Assembly (NCBI RefSeq): GCF_042453785.1
Contig: NC_091666.1
Coordinates: 28,602,501 to 28,666,500, forward strand
DNA length: 64,000 bases
Reading direction: 5' to 3'
Source: Malus domestica
Taxonomy: Eukaryota > Streptophyta > Magnoliopsida > Rosales > Rosaceae
Both the position numbers and the translations under genes were made by a program. This document shows, piece by piece, positions 12,129 through 22,721 of the stretch; the first letter of the stretch is position 1, and each line of letters begins with the position of its first letter. Below the pieces are notes generated by a model. The model did not search any database and was not told the origin of the DNA. It worked only from the letters and a program-made list of their open reading frames with translations.

Positions 12129-14891
12129 ATGGAGTCAGCTGCATCACTATTGATTGGGAAAATTGCGGCCATTCTTGAGAATGAAGCATCTTCCATAGCG
12201 GCAGTCCGTGATGAAGTTGATGAGCTTAAGCTAGAGCTCATAAGCATGAAATCTTTCTTAATAGATGCTGAAGGCAAGGAACCACAAACAGAAGGAGTGA
12301 AAACGTGGGTTACAAGCGTCAGAAATTTGACCTGCGATGCGGAAAATGTCATTGATGAGTTCCTGTATCACATTTATGACAAGCAAAGTGCGACTCCATC
12401 TGCAAAATTGCTCCACAGAACCATTTACTTTCCAAAGAATCTTTGGTATAGGCATCGAATAGCCAAAAAATTACAGAAAATCACAAAAAAGATCAAAGCC
12501 ATTCCAGAGAGGAATGAGAGATATGGTGTCTCTACAATAGAAGGAACAAGTTTGGATAGTGTTCCCAGATGGGTGAAGAACAAAGCCCAGTCTTCTCTTT
12601 ATATTATGGAAGATGAACTAATCGGGATTGAAGACAAGAAGCAAACGTTATTGGGATTGTTGATGAATGGAGAGGAAAATGAAATGGTTGTGTCTGTGGT
12701 CGGGATGGGAGGATCAGGCAAGACAACTCTTGTTGCCAATACCTTCAACAACGAAAATGTAAAGCGACATTTTGACTGTTATGCATGGATCACTGTTTCT
12801 CAAACTTATGTGATCGAAGACTTATTCAAAAATCTGATCAAGCAATTCCACCAAGGAAGAAAGGAAGAGGTGACTGAACATTTGAATTCCATGAGTTATG
12901 AAGAATTGTTAGAGATGTTGTCGACATACTTGAAGTCTAAAAGGTACCTAATTGTATTGGATGATGTGTGGGATATTAAACTTTGGCAAGAAATAAGGAT
13001 ACCACTTCTTAATAGACATCATGGAAGTCGAATCATGCTTACAACTCGAAAGAAAGACATAGCTTCGTATTCTTTTGAAGTTGAAAGTTGTCCTCTTGAA
13101 ATTGAACCCTTGGAAAACAATGAAGCTTGGGAGCTCTTTAGCAAGAAAGCATTCTCAACTTACGATAATAAATCGTGTCCACCAGAGCTTGAATCATTAG
13201 CATGGAAACTTGTGGAAAAGTGTGAAGGCCTACCTCTGGCAGTGGTAACTTTAGGTGGTCTAATGTCTTCCAAGAGGTCATCATCGGAATGGAGAAGAGT
13301 ATACAATAGCTTAAATTGGCACTTGACTAACCATCCTATGCTAGAATCAATGAGCAGCATCTTGTTGCTTAGTTTCAACAATTTGCCCAACCGGTTGAAG
13401 CCATGTTTCCTATATTGTGCCCTTTTCCCAGAAGATTATCTCATCAGAAGAAAAAGGTTGATCAAGTTGTGGATAGCTGAAGGGCTTGTTGAACCAATTG
13501 ATGGTGTCACACCAGAAGAAGTTGCAGAGGACTATCTTATGGAACTTACTGGTCGTAGCATGCTACAAGTTGAACTAAGGAATGAAGCTGGAAGACCAAA
13601 AGCATGTAAGATGCATGATCTTATGCGTGAGCTTGCTTTGTCGACATCAAAAAAAGAAAAGTTTGGTGCAACATATGTTAGCCGAGATATAGTAGATAAA
13701 GCTGAAATCCGTCGATTGTCAATTCAAACAGCTGAAGGGGAAATTAATTCTTGCACAGGTATGTCAGAGCTTCGCTCCTTTCTTGTCTTTGGCACGTTAA
13801 AGAAATTGCCTTCTGGATTCAAGTTGTTGAGAGTTCTAGATCTGGAGGATGCCCCAATTGATAGATTTCCAGATGAACTAGTGTACTTGTTCAACTTAAG
13901 ATATTTAAATTTGAAGGGAACTTTAATTGAAGAGCTTCCAGAATCCATCGGACGGCTTCGCAACCTTCAAAACTTGAACATCCGTGACAGTAAGATAAAG
14001 GCACTTCCAAAAGCAATCTCCAAGTTAGTAAACCTACGCCATCTAACGATGTATCGTTACACTAATTATCATTATGGCTTTATGTATGTCATTGGGATAA
14101 AACCAGCATCCGATCTAAGTAACTTACAGAAACTGCAAGTTTTGCAATCTGTTGAATCAGAAGGAAAGATTATTAAAGTCATTAGGAATATGACCCAACT
14201 TACAAGCCTCGGTATTACAAATGTGAAAGCAAGTGACGAGATGGACCTCTGTGACTCCCTTCAAAAGTTAGAGCTCCTTCACTATTTGTTTTTGATGGCA
14301 AGTGATGTAGAGGAGTTTCTTCGAGTTAATGCACTACGTTCGCCTCCTCCAGACCTTCAAAAGGTTTATTTGGCCGGAAAACTAGAAAAGGTACCTCTTT
14401 GGTTTGGTTCACTCTATAACCTGACACGTATGCAGCTATATTGGTCTAGACTTGAAGAAGATTTGCTACCACACATTCAAGCATTGCCGAATCTTGAGAG
14501 GCTTGAGCTAGTTAATGCATATGTTGGCGAAAAATTGTGTTTCTCCAGAGGCTTCATAAAGCTTAAGCGTTTGGATTTGCGCAACCTCCCCTTATTGAAT
14601 AGTATAGCTATAGAGAAAGGGGCGATGCCAAATCTCCAGGTCTTAGACATTTGGGAATGCATGGAGTTAAAGACATTGCCAGAGGGCATTGAGCTCCTTG
14701 CTAACGTAGAACGCTTGATTCTGGGTCATGTTCCAAGGCAACTTATAGAGTCCGTAAAAAGAGGCATGGATCATCCAAAGGTACAACACATTCCTGAAAT
14801 CAGCCTGTATTACATGGGACACCATGAAAGATTGTCCGGTATTCACTCTCGTAGAAGGTACGCACACTTTTATCCGTGCATAAAAATTTGA
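12129..14891 (+). CDS. CNL1: RPM1-like CC-NB-ARC-LRR immune receptor
   Basis: A cytoplasmic NLR of 920 residues, predicted to detect pathogen effectors and trigger defence. An N-terminal coiled-coil (Rx-type, residues 1-150) contains the EDVID-like AENVIDEF at 71-78. The NB-ARC domain has P-loop GMGGSGKTT (192-200), RNBS-A FDCYAWITVS, kinase-2 LIVLDDVWD (274-282), RNBS-B SRIMLTT, GLPL (367-370), RNBS-D CFLYCALFPED and MHD (495-497). Leucine-rich repeats fill about 520-890 (LPESIGRLRNLQNLNI and similar). All nucleotide-binding motifs are intact, so it can be functional. The ATG is shared by CNL2 and CNL4. The 3' end may be spliced: a GTACGC donor at 14858 and an acceptor TGTAG at 15281-15285 would replace the last 11 residues by a short tail ending IKPQKHL. 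Family is certain; ligand unknown. Confidence 0.95.
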   Translation: MESAASLLIGKIAAILENEASSIAAVRDEVDELKLELISMKSFLIDAEGKEPQTEGVKTWVTSVRNLTCDAENVIDEFLYHIYDKQSATPSAKLLHRTIYFPKNLWYRHRIAKKLQKITKKIKAIPERNERYGVSTIEGTSLDSVPRWVKNKAQSSLYIMEDELIGIEDKKQTLLGLLMNGEENEMVVSVVGMGGSGKTTLVANTFNNENVKRHFDCYAWITVSQTYVIEDLFKNLIKQFHQGRKEEVTEHLNSMSYEELLEMLSTYLKSKRYLIVLDDVWDIKLWQEIRIPLLNRHHGSRIMLTTRKKDIASYSFEVESCPLEIEPLENNEAWELFSKKAFSTYDNKSCPPELESLAWKLVEKCEGLPLAVVTLGGLMSSKRSSSEWRRVYNSLNWHLTNHPMLESMSSILLLSFNNLPNRLKPCFLYCALFPEDYLIRRKRLIKLWIAEGLVEPIDGVTPEEVAEDYLMELTGRSMLQVELRNEAGRPKACKMHDLMRELALSTSKKEKFGATYVSRDIVDKAEIRRLSIQTAEGEINSCTGMSELRSFLVFGTLKKLPSGFKLLRVLDLEDAPIDRFPDELVYLFNLRYLNLKGTLIEELPESIGRLRNLQNLNIRDSKIKALPKAISKLVNLRHLTMYRYTNYHYGFMYVIGIKPASDLSNLQKLQVLQSVESEGKIIKVIRNMTQLTSLGITNVKASDEMDLCDSLQKLELLHYLFLMASDVEEFLRVNALRSPPPDLQKVYLAGKLEKVPLWFGSLYNLTRMQLYWSRLEEDLLPHIQALPNLERLELVNAYVGEKLCFSRGFIKLKRLDLRNLPLLNSIAIEKGAMPNLQVLDIWECMELKTLPEGIELLANVERLILGHVPRQLIESVKRGMDHPKVQHIPEISLYYMGHHERLSGIHSRRRYAHFYPCIKI

Positions 14892-15990
14892 GTAATGCTA
14901 GACTTATCACATTTTACATACTATATTTGTACCACCTTTTTAATAGAGGTAGGGTCCATCAACATATGTGGGTCTCATTTCAATTAGAGAGGTGATACAA
15001 ATATGGTATGAAAAATGTGGTAAGAGTAGCATTTTTGTAAAAAAAAAATCCACAATGTAATCATTTGAACTATATTCCTCTTGTTTTTGTTCGTTATTAT
15101 TTTGATTTATTCAATTCTAAGGCTACGAAAAAGAGGAAGTAGTGCATCGGAGTGTAAAAATCATTTTGCCTTATAATTTGCATGTTCAATCTTATTCACA
15201 AGTCTGGCAAAGACATAATATATACATGCATTGAGATTTTATTCAGTAACTGTGTTTCTTTTGTCTTTTAATATCCTTTTTGTAGAATCAAGCCTCAGAA
15301 GCACTTGTGAGACTGCAGTGGGTTCTCTTTTTTGCCAATTGATTTTGTGGTGAATCTTGACTTTCGTTATAGTAACAGAGCAGACTATATACGTGTTGAG
15401 TCATTCACCCTGCAAGGAAGAATCCGTTTGTTGTTTGTGTATTGTGTGAAGTTGCAAACATTGATCGATCTTGGTTTCTTATTTGCCCTTTTTGAAATTG
15501 AATAATGCCCAATATTCTATTTGTGTAACTGAAACTTATATTGATTGCTTGCGTGTGTTTTGATGTAATAATATTAGTTTGGAACTGAATGTGTCACTGA
15601 TGAGAATAATGCTCAAGATTCTGTTTGTGTGTAACAGGAACTTATATTATTGTTTGCTTGCGTGTATTTTGATGGAATAATATTGATTTGGAACTGAATA
15701 TGTCACTGATGAGACCAATTCTAACTAAACCAATGGTTATGACCCATTTTTCATTTTCAATATTTATTGTTTTTTTTTTCAAGTTTTCAAATATATATTG
15801 TTTTAGGAAGGTAAATTTTGTGGCGATGCTTTAGCTCACTATGGTTTATTCTGAGAAATTATTAGATGGTACGGTATTACCATGTCGGGTGATACTTCCA
15901 TTCAAATTTTAACATGAGTGCAGTTTCTTACAGCTGGATTAAAAAGCTTTTTTAATTAATTTTTTTTTTCAGTTTAAACAAAATTAAAAG
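14892..15990 (+). repeat. CNL1 3' flank (conserved in all CNL copies)
   Basis: The flank is collinear with 26827-28060, 29705-30960 and 42335-43440. It includes a possible terminal exon beginning AATCAAGCCTCAGAAGCAC at 15286, and the tandem ~104-bp repeats at about 15505-15715. After 15990 the homology to the ELP3 leader is lost. It is probably 3' UTR plus intergenic DNA. Confidence 0.65.
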
Positions 15991-16763
15991 AAAAAAAAAA
16001 TTCTCAGCTCCTTCCGCCAAAAGCCCCAGTTCCCCACCACCACCTTCATTCCCTGCCATCAATTGCCATGACTGCCTTCCTCCTGAGAAATCACATCCAC
16101 CGTCATAAGAAATAATATCAACCTTAAAGAATTAATATTCACCTTCAACATCCAGCAATCAGTCCCCAGTGGCTCCTCAAGGACTCAGCCATCGAAATCC
16201 CCCAAACCCCAACGAAGTCGGAGTTTCGAACGGCTCCCTGCCGAAATCCCCATCTCCAAACACCGCCACGGGTCTCCAACATCCGTTGAACTCGGCGTCG
16301 TCTTCCTCCGTTCCACGTCTGTACAAATGGCAAGTTTGAAGTGAAAGTACCACAACTGACGTGGTGATACTGTATCATTCTACAATTTCTCGTCTCACGC
16401 TAGCTAACCCTCATTTTTGGGACCATTGCTTGCCTTATCGACCATAATGCTTGTATGGGATAGATGTATAAGAAGATTTAGCCTCTAATAGAAATTTCTT
16501 TGTTGATAAAAAAAAAAAATGTGTGCATATATATACCGTATTAGAAGAAAATAAGTGATTTTTGTAAAGTAAATAAATAATAAGAATAATGTTAAGTACA
16601 CTAAATGATGTGGCCCAATCAAAATTTTACTTTAATTCAAGTTTGATTTGATTAATAATTGTAATAAAAATTTATATGGTGTTATACGTGTCATATCATT
16701 TAGTGAACACATTTGGCACATAAATTTGGTGTATATAGCATCACCCAAAAAATAATATTAAAT
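15991..16763. other. intergenic, replaces ELP3 5' half
   Basis: In the other units the ELP3 leader and exon 1 would follow here, but they are absent. The stretch 16000-16380 is richer in C and G than its surroundings and could be a captured fragment, but neither strand gives a product I recognise (minus ORF 16145-16378, 77 aa). The rest is AT-rich with nothing recognised. Confidence 0.4.
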
Positions 16764-16920
16764 GGGTGGTGTTATTCATATTTCATACACTCATTTTTAC
16801 ATCTCACACATATTTTTCAATTTCAGGTCGTCAGATCAAATAAATTGAAGAAATCAATGAACAAAATCAACAAGAATGTATGACAAATAAAAAGAAGTGC
16901 GTAAATAGCAATGTACTACC
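16764..16920. mobile_element. diverged MITE of the GGGGTGTG...ATCC family
   Basis: The left end GGGTGGTGTTATTCATA and right end AATAGCAATGTACTACCC form a poor inverted repeat. The interior (AATTTCAGGTCGTCAGATCAA) resembles the interiors of the elements at 8009-8155 and 18014-18162. Target duplication is unclear in this AT-rich site. Confidence 0.45.
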
Positions 16921-17167
16921 CTAATAATAATATGATTGACCGGTTTGTGTAAATATCTTACTAATACCCAAAAAAAAAAAAATGATATTCATTAAAAACC
17001 TTTGTCAATGTACAATGCACAAATCTCACATTCCTAAGGAATTTATGTATTTTACGTTAAGAATATATATGTCATATCCCGGCCCGGGGCGGATCACTTC
17101 CCGGGCCTGCTCCACCACCATAGCACGATATTGTCCATTTTGGGCCCCGACCACGTCCTCACGGTTT

Positions 17168-17270
17168 TGTTTCTGGGAACTCACACAAGAACTTCTCAGT
17201 GGGCCACCCATCATGGGAGTGCTCTCGCGCCCTACTCGCTTAACTTCAGAGTTTGGATGGAACCCGAAGC
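17168..17270 (-). other. 5S rRNA-like segment in left Cassandra LTR
   Basis: The reverse complement resembles the second half of plant 5S rRNA. It is diverged (CTCTGAAGTTAAGCG, GGCCCACTGAGAAG) and embedded in a retrotransposon LTR, so it is not a 5S gene, although internal pol III promoter words may persist. Confidence 0.8.
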
Positions 17271-17540
17271 CAGTGAGTTTCCAAAAGGCCTCGTGCTAGG
17301 TAGGGATGAGAATATACATATAAGGATCACTCTCCTGGGCGATGTGGGATCTTACAATCCACCCTCTTTAGGGGCCCGACGTCCTCGTCGACACATCACA
17401 GTCAGGGTTAGGCTTTGATACCAATCTGTCACATCCCAGCCCGGGGAGTATCACTTCCCGGGCTCGCTCCACCATCGTAGCACGATATTAGCACGATATT
17501 GTCCGCTTTGGGCCCCGACCATGCCCTCACGGTTTTGTTT

Positions 17541-17640
17541 CTGGGAACTCACACGAGAACTTCCCAGTGGGTCACCCATCATGGGAGTGCTCTCGCGCGC
17601 TACTCGCTTAACTTCGGAGTTCCGATGGAACTCGAAGCCA
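17541..17640 (-). other. 5S rRNA-like segment in right Cassandra LTR
   Basis: This is the better-preserved copy. The minus strand contains GGAACTCCGAAGTTAAGCGA and GGTGACCCACTGGGAAGTTC, close to the plant 5S consensus. It lies in what is the 5' LTR in the element's own orientation. Confidence 0.85.
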
Positions 17641-18013
17641 GTGAGCTCCCAAAAGGCCTCGTGCTAGGTAGAGATGAGAATATACATATAAGAATCACTC
17701 CTCTGGGTAATGTGGGATCTTACAATATATATATTATTGTTCTTTTTTGAGCAAACGATATTATATAATTAAGGGGAAGTTGAGCTCTTATATGACGGCT
17801 TGGGTTCAAATCCTGTCGTAGCTTATCTAACAAAATCTATCGTTTAACAAGAAAAAAAGGGGGAGGGGTATGATGTGGTTCAAATTCGTCTTTGACGAGA
17901 ATCGAACCTAAGACCTATCACTTACAAGTGAAGAGGAATACAACTATATCATAATAATGAGTGGCTTTAGGTTAAGAATATTAACAAAGAGAGCATTCTA
18001 GAATTTAGAGGTT

Positions 18014-18162
18014 GGGGTGTGATATCCACATACCTTTTTTTTACTTTTCACACATCCTTCTAATTTTCAGCCGTTGGATAAGGTGAATTGAAGAAAATCA
18101 AAGGGTAGAAATTAACAAAAAGTGTGTGAGAAGTAAAAAGATGTGTGTGGATAACACACCCA
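18014..18162. mobile_element. hAT-type MITE with exact 8-bp duplication
   Basis: The element starts GGGGTGTGATATCCACA and ends GGATAACACACCCA. It is flanked by TAGAGGTT at 18006-18013 and 18163-18170, the 8-bp duplication expected of hAT elements. It is a sister of the element at 8009-8155. Non-coding. Confidence 0.85.
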
Positions 18163-18837
18163 TAGAGGTTGTGGTGTTTCAAACAAGTTCAGTTGATAAT
18201 GTTCTCACATGATTGACAAATGACAAAGAATGCATTCTAGAATTTGCCGCACGGCCAACATGATCCGTCGGTTGTAAATGTTTAGAAGACCCTAAATTAT
18301 ACGTGCCAAGAGCTACATAGACCTTATTCGGAATGGGTACATAAGTACAATGTATGACGTTTTATGCTAATAAAACAATGTTGACATGTGTAGGTTTCTC
18401 TTTACAAGACAATTTATCATTGCAATAAGATGCTATAGTGATAGTATATTTGTGTCATGTAAGTTACTTTCATAAAATAAATATTGTGGAGCCAAAAATA
18501 ATTCTAAAAATTCAGAAGACGACACGTGTACTTTATTCCGAAGAAGACAAGATTGCCCTCATTAAATTGGAAGGGGCAAACAAATACTCGCACGTGCAAC
18601 TTCGCGGGAAGTTCAAGCAGCTAACTACGACTGCTTAAACCTCTCTTGGGGGAAGTCATAAGTATTAAATATAGGGTTAATTACTAAATCTTATTTTTAA
18701 TACATTCTCAATCGAAGATCAACTCAATTAAGTAAGGAATCCCTACATATCACAATCAATTAGGGATGTTTCCACCATTATCCCAAGATAGTTTCTCCTA
18801 ATTAATATATTGGGAATATTTTTTCCTCATTCATCCA
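18163..18837. other. intergenic, nothing recognised
   Basis: An ORF at 18438-18638 (66 aa) includes a fairly polar stretch (EEDKIALIKLEGANKYSH), but I recognise no family and it has no supporting context. A possible small host fragment, otherwise unexplained. Confidence 0.35.
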
Positions 18838-19358
18838 ACGGATGAGAAACGTTTCTTTCATATGAAGAAACTCGCCAGTTATTCCTTCTATATTTGTGAT
18901 AGAGTGCATCTTCACACGAAAGGATCATTCTGTTCTTGTCATGTGAAATATGTGTTTCTCGGATTTGCATAGTAATTTTGTGCACAGAATCTTATGGCTT
19001 CAGTTTTTTCCAGGTGAGCAGGTTGTGTAACTTGATTTTGTTATTATTCTTTTTGTAAACACGATATTCTCGTTCGGTTGCTACGATTATCAGTGTGGCC
19101 GGAATACTACTTGTCCCAAACGCATGGGGAAGTGCTCTATATTGTTCGTGAACTCCGCGTGTTATGGGACTGCTGCTGTTCCAGTTCATGGGTGGATTCT
19201 GACAAGCTGCAACACCAGGTAATGTAGCTTGTACATCAACTGTTTCATGTTTCCGTAAGTGGTGAGATAAATTTGTTGGGTCTGATTGATTCAAACAGGA
19301 TTATGGTACCCTTTTGATGGAGGAGGCCAAGCGGTTTGCTAGCCAGGAGCATCGATAG
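18838..19358 (+). pseudogene. ELP3: ELP3 remnant E1 (C-terminal exons)
   Basis: Three pieces of the missing ELP3 3' half are visible. Positions 18846-18878 encode ETFLSYEETRQ, and the donor after it is lost (AG-TT). Positions about 19060-19218 encode DILVRLLRL, then in shifted frames a cysteine-rich CGRNTTCP-like segment and VRELRV, ending DSDKLQHQ before a GTAATG donor. Positions 19299-19358 encode DYGTLLMEEAKRFASQEHR and then a stop; this is the acetyl-CoA binding motif region of the acetyltransferase domain, with the usual G replaced by D in (G/D)YGTLLMEE. The final exon is not seen. The frameshifts and lost donor make it non-functional. It sits where the unit following CNL1 should carry ELP3. 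Confidence 0.85.
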
Positions 19359-19734
19359 AAAAAGACTGCTTGAGCTTGAAGGGAAACACCCAAAAATAAG
19401 ACTAAGGTTAGACTTTATACAACAAATGACTGAGACTTTATTGTTAGCATATTGAATAGAAGGACGACGTCCAAATAATACAAATTTTGAACAGCAAAAC
19501 CGAACCACCTCCTAACGAATATACCTAGCTATTTTTCTTGTGTTACTTTTTCATTCTCTATTCTTCATGTTGATTTCCATATTGATCTTCTGCTTCGGAC
19601 TGTGAACAGAATTGAATCAAAAGAACCATATGAGGAAACCAACATCAAGTGCGCAACGGAAAAGTTGCTCCTTTTGTGACAGAAAGGTCACGGTTCAAGT
19701 TGTGGGAACAATCTATGTGCAGAGTAAGGGTAAG
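19359..19734 (+). other. intergenic with an unrecognised small ORF
   Basis: An ORF at 19612-19815 (67 aa) contains CSFCDRKVTVQVVGTIY and DRCPPPDPHKVEDLL, which looks protein-like (a CxxC pair and a proline stretch), but I cannot name a family. Its 3' end runs into the left arm of the inverted repeat that follows. Confidence 0.35.
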
Positions 19735-21335
19735 ACTGTATACGATAGATGTCCCCCTCCTGACCCTCACAAAGTGGAAGACTTGTTGGCTTGGGGTCGC
19801 CCTTTTACTTTTTGATTCTTAAATCTTGATGCTGATGTCTGTCTTGCTCTTCCGCTTCGAACTCTATCCTTTAAAGATATAATTATCGGCTACGAACTGA
19901 TAAATTTTAGTTAGAAACCCTTTCATTTCAGATGAATAAGCTCTGACAAAATTCGTCATTTGGCTCAAAAAATTGAACCCCATAGGAAATTTACAGCTTC
20001 AACTATGAGAATTATGCATTGCACACTCTTGGTAATATAGCTAACCAAATTTATGAAACCTTTTACCCCTTCGACTATTTTGCTTCCTGAAATGAGTTTC
20101 ATGACTTTGAATAGACATTTAATTCCTTTCTTGATATTGTCCACCAAAATCTCGAAAAACTTTTGAGTCTGCTACCATGCACATGAGGAGCAAGCTTTCT
20201 GGCAATGGGTTTTACTTGGTCCTCAATAATATATCAACCTCTGATCGAGTCGCCCCACTCTGCTTATTCTCCAAAACCTTTGTCATCAGTTGTTGAATGC
20301 ATTCCAACTTTGGCCTCTCTCTCCCTTCAAGCTTTCATAAATCGTCTTTCCAACAACTTGCTTAACGATCTCAAACTCAGACATTAACTGAACATTAACT
20401 TCTGACCTCATTGACGCATTCTGCTTTCTTCCAATAATCTCGAAGACCATAGTGATGAGTTCTTGTTCCTCTAAACGCTCCCTTGCCATTTCTTGTTCTT
20501 TCTTTCTGTATATGAGTTTGAGATCGTTAAACAAGTTGTTGGAAAGCCAATTTATGAAAGCTTGAAGGGGGAGAGGGCCAAAGTTGGAATGAGAACTCAT
20601 CATTATGGTCTTCAAGATTATTGGAAGAAAGCAGAACGCGTCGATGAGGTCAGAAGTTAATGTTCAGTTAATGTCTGAGTTTGAGATCGTTAAGCAAGTT
20701 GTTGGAAAGCCGATTTATGAAAGCTTGAAGGGGGATAGAGGCCAAAGTTGGAATGCATTCAACAACTGATGACGAAGGTTTTGGAGAATAAGCAGAGTGG
20801 GGCAACTCGATCAGAGGTTGATATATTATTGAGGACCGAGTTTGAAATCATTATGAAGCGCGTTGCTAAAAATCCATTGCCAGAAAGCTTGCTCTTCATG
20901 TGCATGGTAGCAGACTTAAAAGTTTTTTGAGATTTTGGTGGACAATATCAAGAAAGGAATTAAATGTCTATTCAAAGCCGTGAAACTCATTTCAGGAAGC
21001 AAAATAGTCGGACGGCTAAAAGGTTTCATAAATTTGGTTAGCTATATTTCCAAGAGTGTGCAATGCATAATTTTCATAGTTGAAGCTGTAAATTTCTTGT
21101 GGGATCAATTTTTTGAGCCAAATGAAGAATTTTGTCAGAGCTTATTCATTTGAAATGAAAGGGTTTCTAACTAAATTTATCAGTTTGTAACCGATAATTA
21201 TATCTTTAGAGGATAGAGTCCGAAGCAGAAGAGCAAGACTGACATGGCCATCAAGATTTAAGAATGAAAAAGTAAAAGGGCAACCCCAAGCTACCAAGGT
21301 TCTCCGCTTTGCTAACATCTATCGTATGCAGCCTT
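19735..21335. repeat. large inverted repeat of an unrecognised gene-like sequence
   Basis: The left arm (about 19735-20475) is the reverse complement of the right arm (about 20588-21335), with a ~110-bp spacer holding another partial copy. Identity is high: the minus ORF at 19965-20147 begins MVDNIKKGIKCLFK and the plus ORF at 20935-21153 also begins MVDNIKKGIKCLFK. Fragments such as RSEVDILLRTEFEI and GFINLVSY(I)SKSVQC suggest an alpha-helical protein ending in a hydrophobic segment, but I recognise no family. Transcription through both arms would give a long hairpin RNA. Confidence 0.75.
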
Positions 21336-21339
21336 CAAA

Positions 21340-21840
21340 GGAACAAGCACTCATCGTGATGGTCTTCGAGATTATTATAAGGAAGCAGAATGTCGACGAG
21401 GTCAAAAGTTGATGTTCAGTTAATGTTCGTGTTTGAGGTCGTTAAGCACTCAGTTGCTAGAAAACCGGTTTCTAGAAAGCTTGAATGGGGGGAGATGTCA
21501 GAGTTGGAATGCATTCAAGAACTGAGGACAGAGGTTTTCAAGAATGAGCAAAGTGGAGCAACTCAATCAAAGGTTGACATATTATTGAGGAGTTTGAAAT
21601 CGTTATGAAGCGCGTTGCTAAAAAACCCGCTGCCGAAAAGCTTGCTCGTGCTGTACGTGGTGGCAGACTTGTGAAGTTGTTCAAGATTTTGGTGAACAAC
21701 ATCAACAACGAAATTTAAGGTCTATTCAAAGCCGTGAAACTCATTTCAGGAAGCAAAGCAGCCGAAGAGTTGAAAGGTTTCATAAATTTGGTTGGCTATA
21801 TTTCGAAGTGTGTGCTATGCATAATTTTCATAGTTGAAGC
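21340..21840 (+). pseudogene. third, tandem copy of the unrecognised sequence
   Basis: This copy is in the same orientation as the right arm of the inverted repeat. It encodes, in interrupted frames, pieces such as STRSKVDVQLMFVFEVVKH, MKRVAKKPAAEKLARAVRGG, LFKAVKLISGSKAAEELKGF and YISKCVLCIIFIVEA. Stops and small deletions break it up, for example at KNEIKG, which reads as NEI-stop. It is useful for reconstructing the family by search. Function unknown. Confidence 0.5.
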
Positions 21841-22721
21841 AGGAAGGTAGCCCAATATTCTTCGTTGCGATGGTTGTACATCCTGCTGACTCCAGCGCTC
21901 AGGAAGCTTGGAGGGCATCTCAGACTGGAGTTGTAGGCATGACATAGCCATACACGAAAAAAGTATGAAAGCAACAGTTCATGGGGCACAGGTAACTTCA
22001 ATGGACATTGTGTCAGTTAAAAAACAATTAAAGAAGATAAGATAGCTTGCAATGAATGGAGAAAGGTTTCAGAGGGCAGGGCGCCTATGCATAGGCCTCT
22101 CCCCCATATACTAAATAAATCACTCATCGCATGAACAACATGTGATTGTAGCTGTGATAGAAGAAATTTTTCATTATGTCCGTAATACGAGTGGTACACT
22201 ACGTGTTATTACGTAGGAGGAAGTTTTATATTGTAAGTTGTTAATTTTTTAACACAAATATCTCACCACATATATTGTGACATATGATGTATAATTCCGT
22301 GTTCCGGACAAGCACTAAAAAATCTCTCGTTGAGATGAATACAACTGCTCCATTTAAGAGTATGAAGTTCAAGAAATGGTTGATTTTTTATATTTAAATG
22401 AAAAGTTAAAAAAATGCATTGAATCAGTTGGAAAATAATTGTTATAGTTTTTTTTTCCTTCTGTATTCTTTTTTTTTTGTTAATTCATTTTTAATTTAAT
22501 AGTTTAAATATAAAATAAAACATTGTACAGGATATATCTAAATTATATATTAATAGAACTTAACCACCAAAAACCAATGAAATTACAGTTATAACCTTTA
22601 ATACATAACTAGAAGAAAAAAAAATTAGATAAGGAAAAAATGTGGGCATTAATTCCACACAAACAACTTTTTACTTTTTCATTGACAAAGGAGCCCAACA
22701 ATAACGACGTCAGACCAACTG
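21841..22721. other. intergenic, then start of upstream repeat
   Basis: AT-rich DNA with no supported gene. At about 22680 the AAAGGAGCCCAACAATAACG core of the upstream block begins and is immediately interrupted by a transposon. Confidence 0.4.

Larger units (their letters stand above)
17070..17724 (-). mobile_element. Cassandra TRIM retrotransposon with 5S-rRNA-derived LTRs
   Basis: Two direct LTRs, 17070-17356 and 17427-17724, both begin TGTCA(C/T)ATCCC and end GATCTTACA on the plus strand. They flank a ~70-bp internal piece. On the minus strand this reads LTR, then the primer-binding site TGGTATCAAAGCC (within 17411-17426), then LTR. An ATATA target duplication lies at 17065-17069 and 17725-17729. 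Each LTR contains, in reverse orientation, sequence matching plant 5S rRNA (minus-strand words GAACTCCGAAGTTAAGCG and GATGGGTGACCCACTGGGAA), the hallmark of Cassandra. It encodes no protein and must be mobilised in trans. The right LTR has an extra AGCACGATATT duplication. Confidence 0.92.

Noticed and set aside
17168..17640. Functional 5S rRNA gene
   Set aside because: The similarity is partial, diverged and embedded in LTRs with a target duplication, which fits Cassandra and not a 5S array.
17131..17750. Two similar ORFs (95 and 83 aa) at 17131 and 17499
   Set aside because: They lie in the two Cassandra LTRs and are by-products of the 5S-like sequence.
17770..17830. tRNA-like B box GGTTCAAATCC
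   Set aside because: No A box at proper spacing and no cloverleaf could be drawn; possibly a SINE trace.
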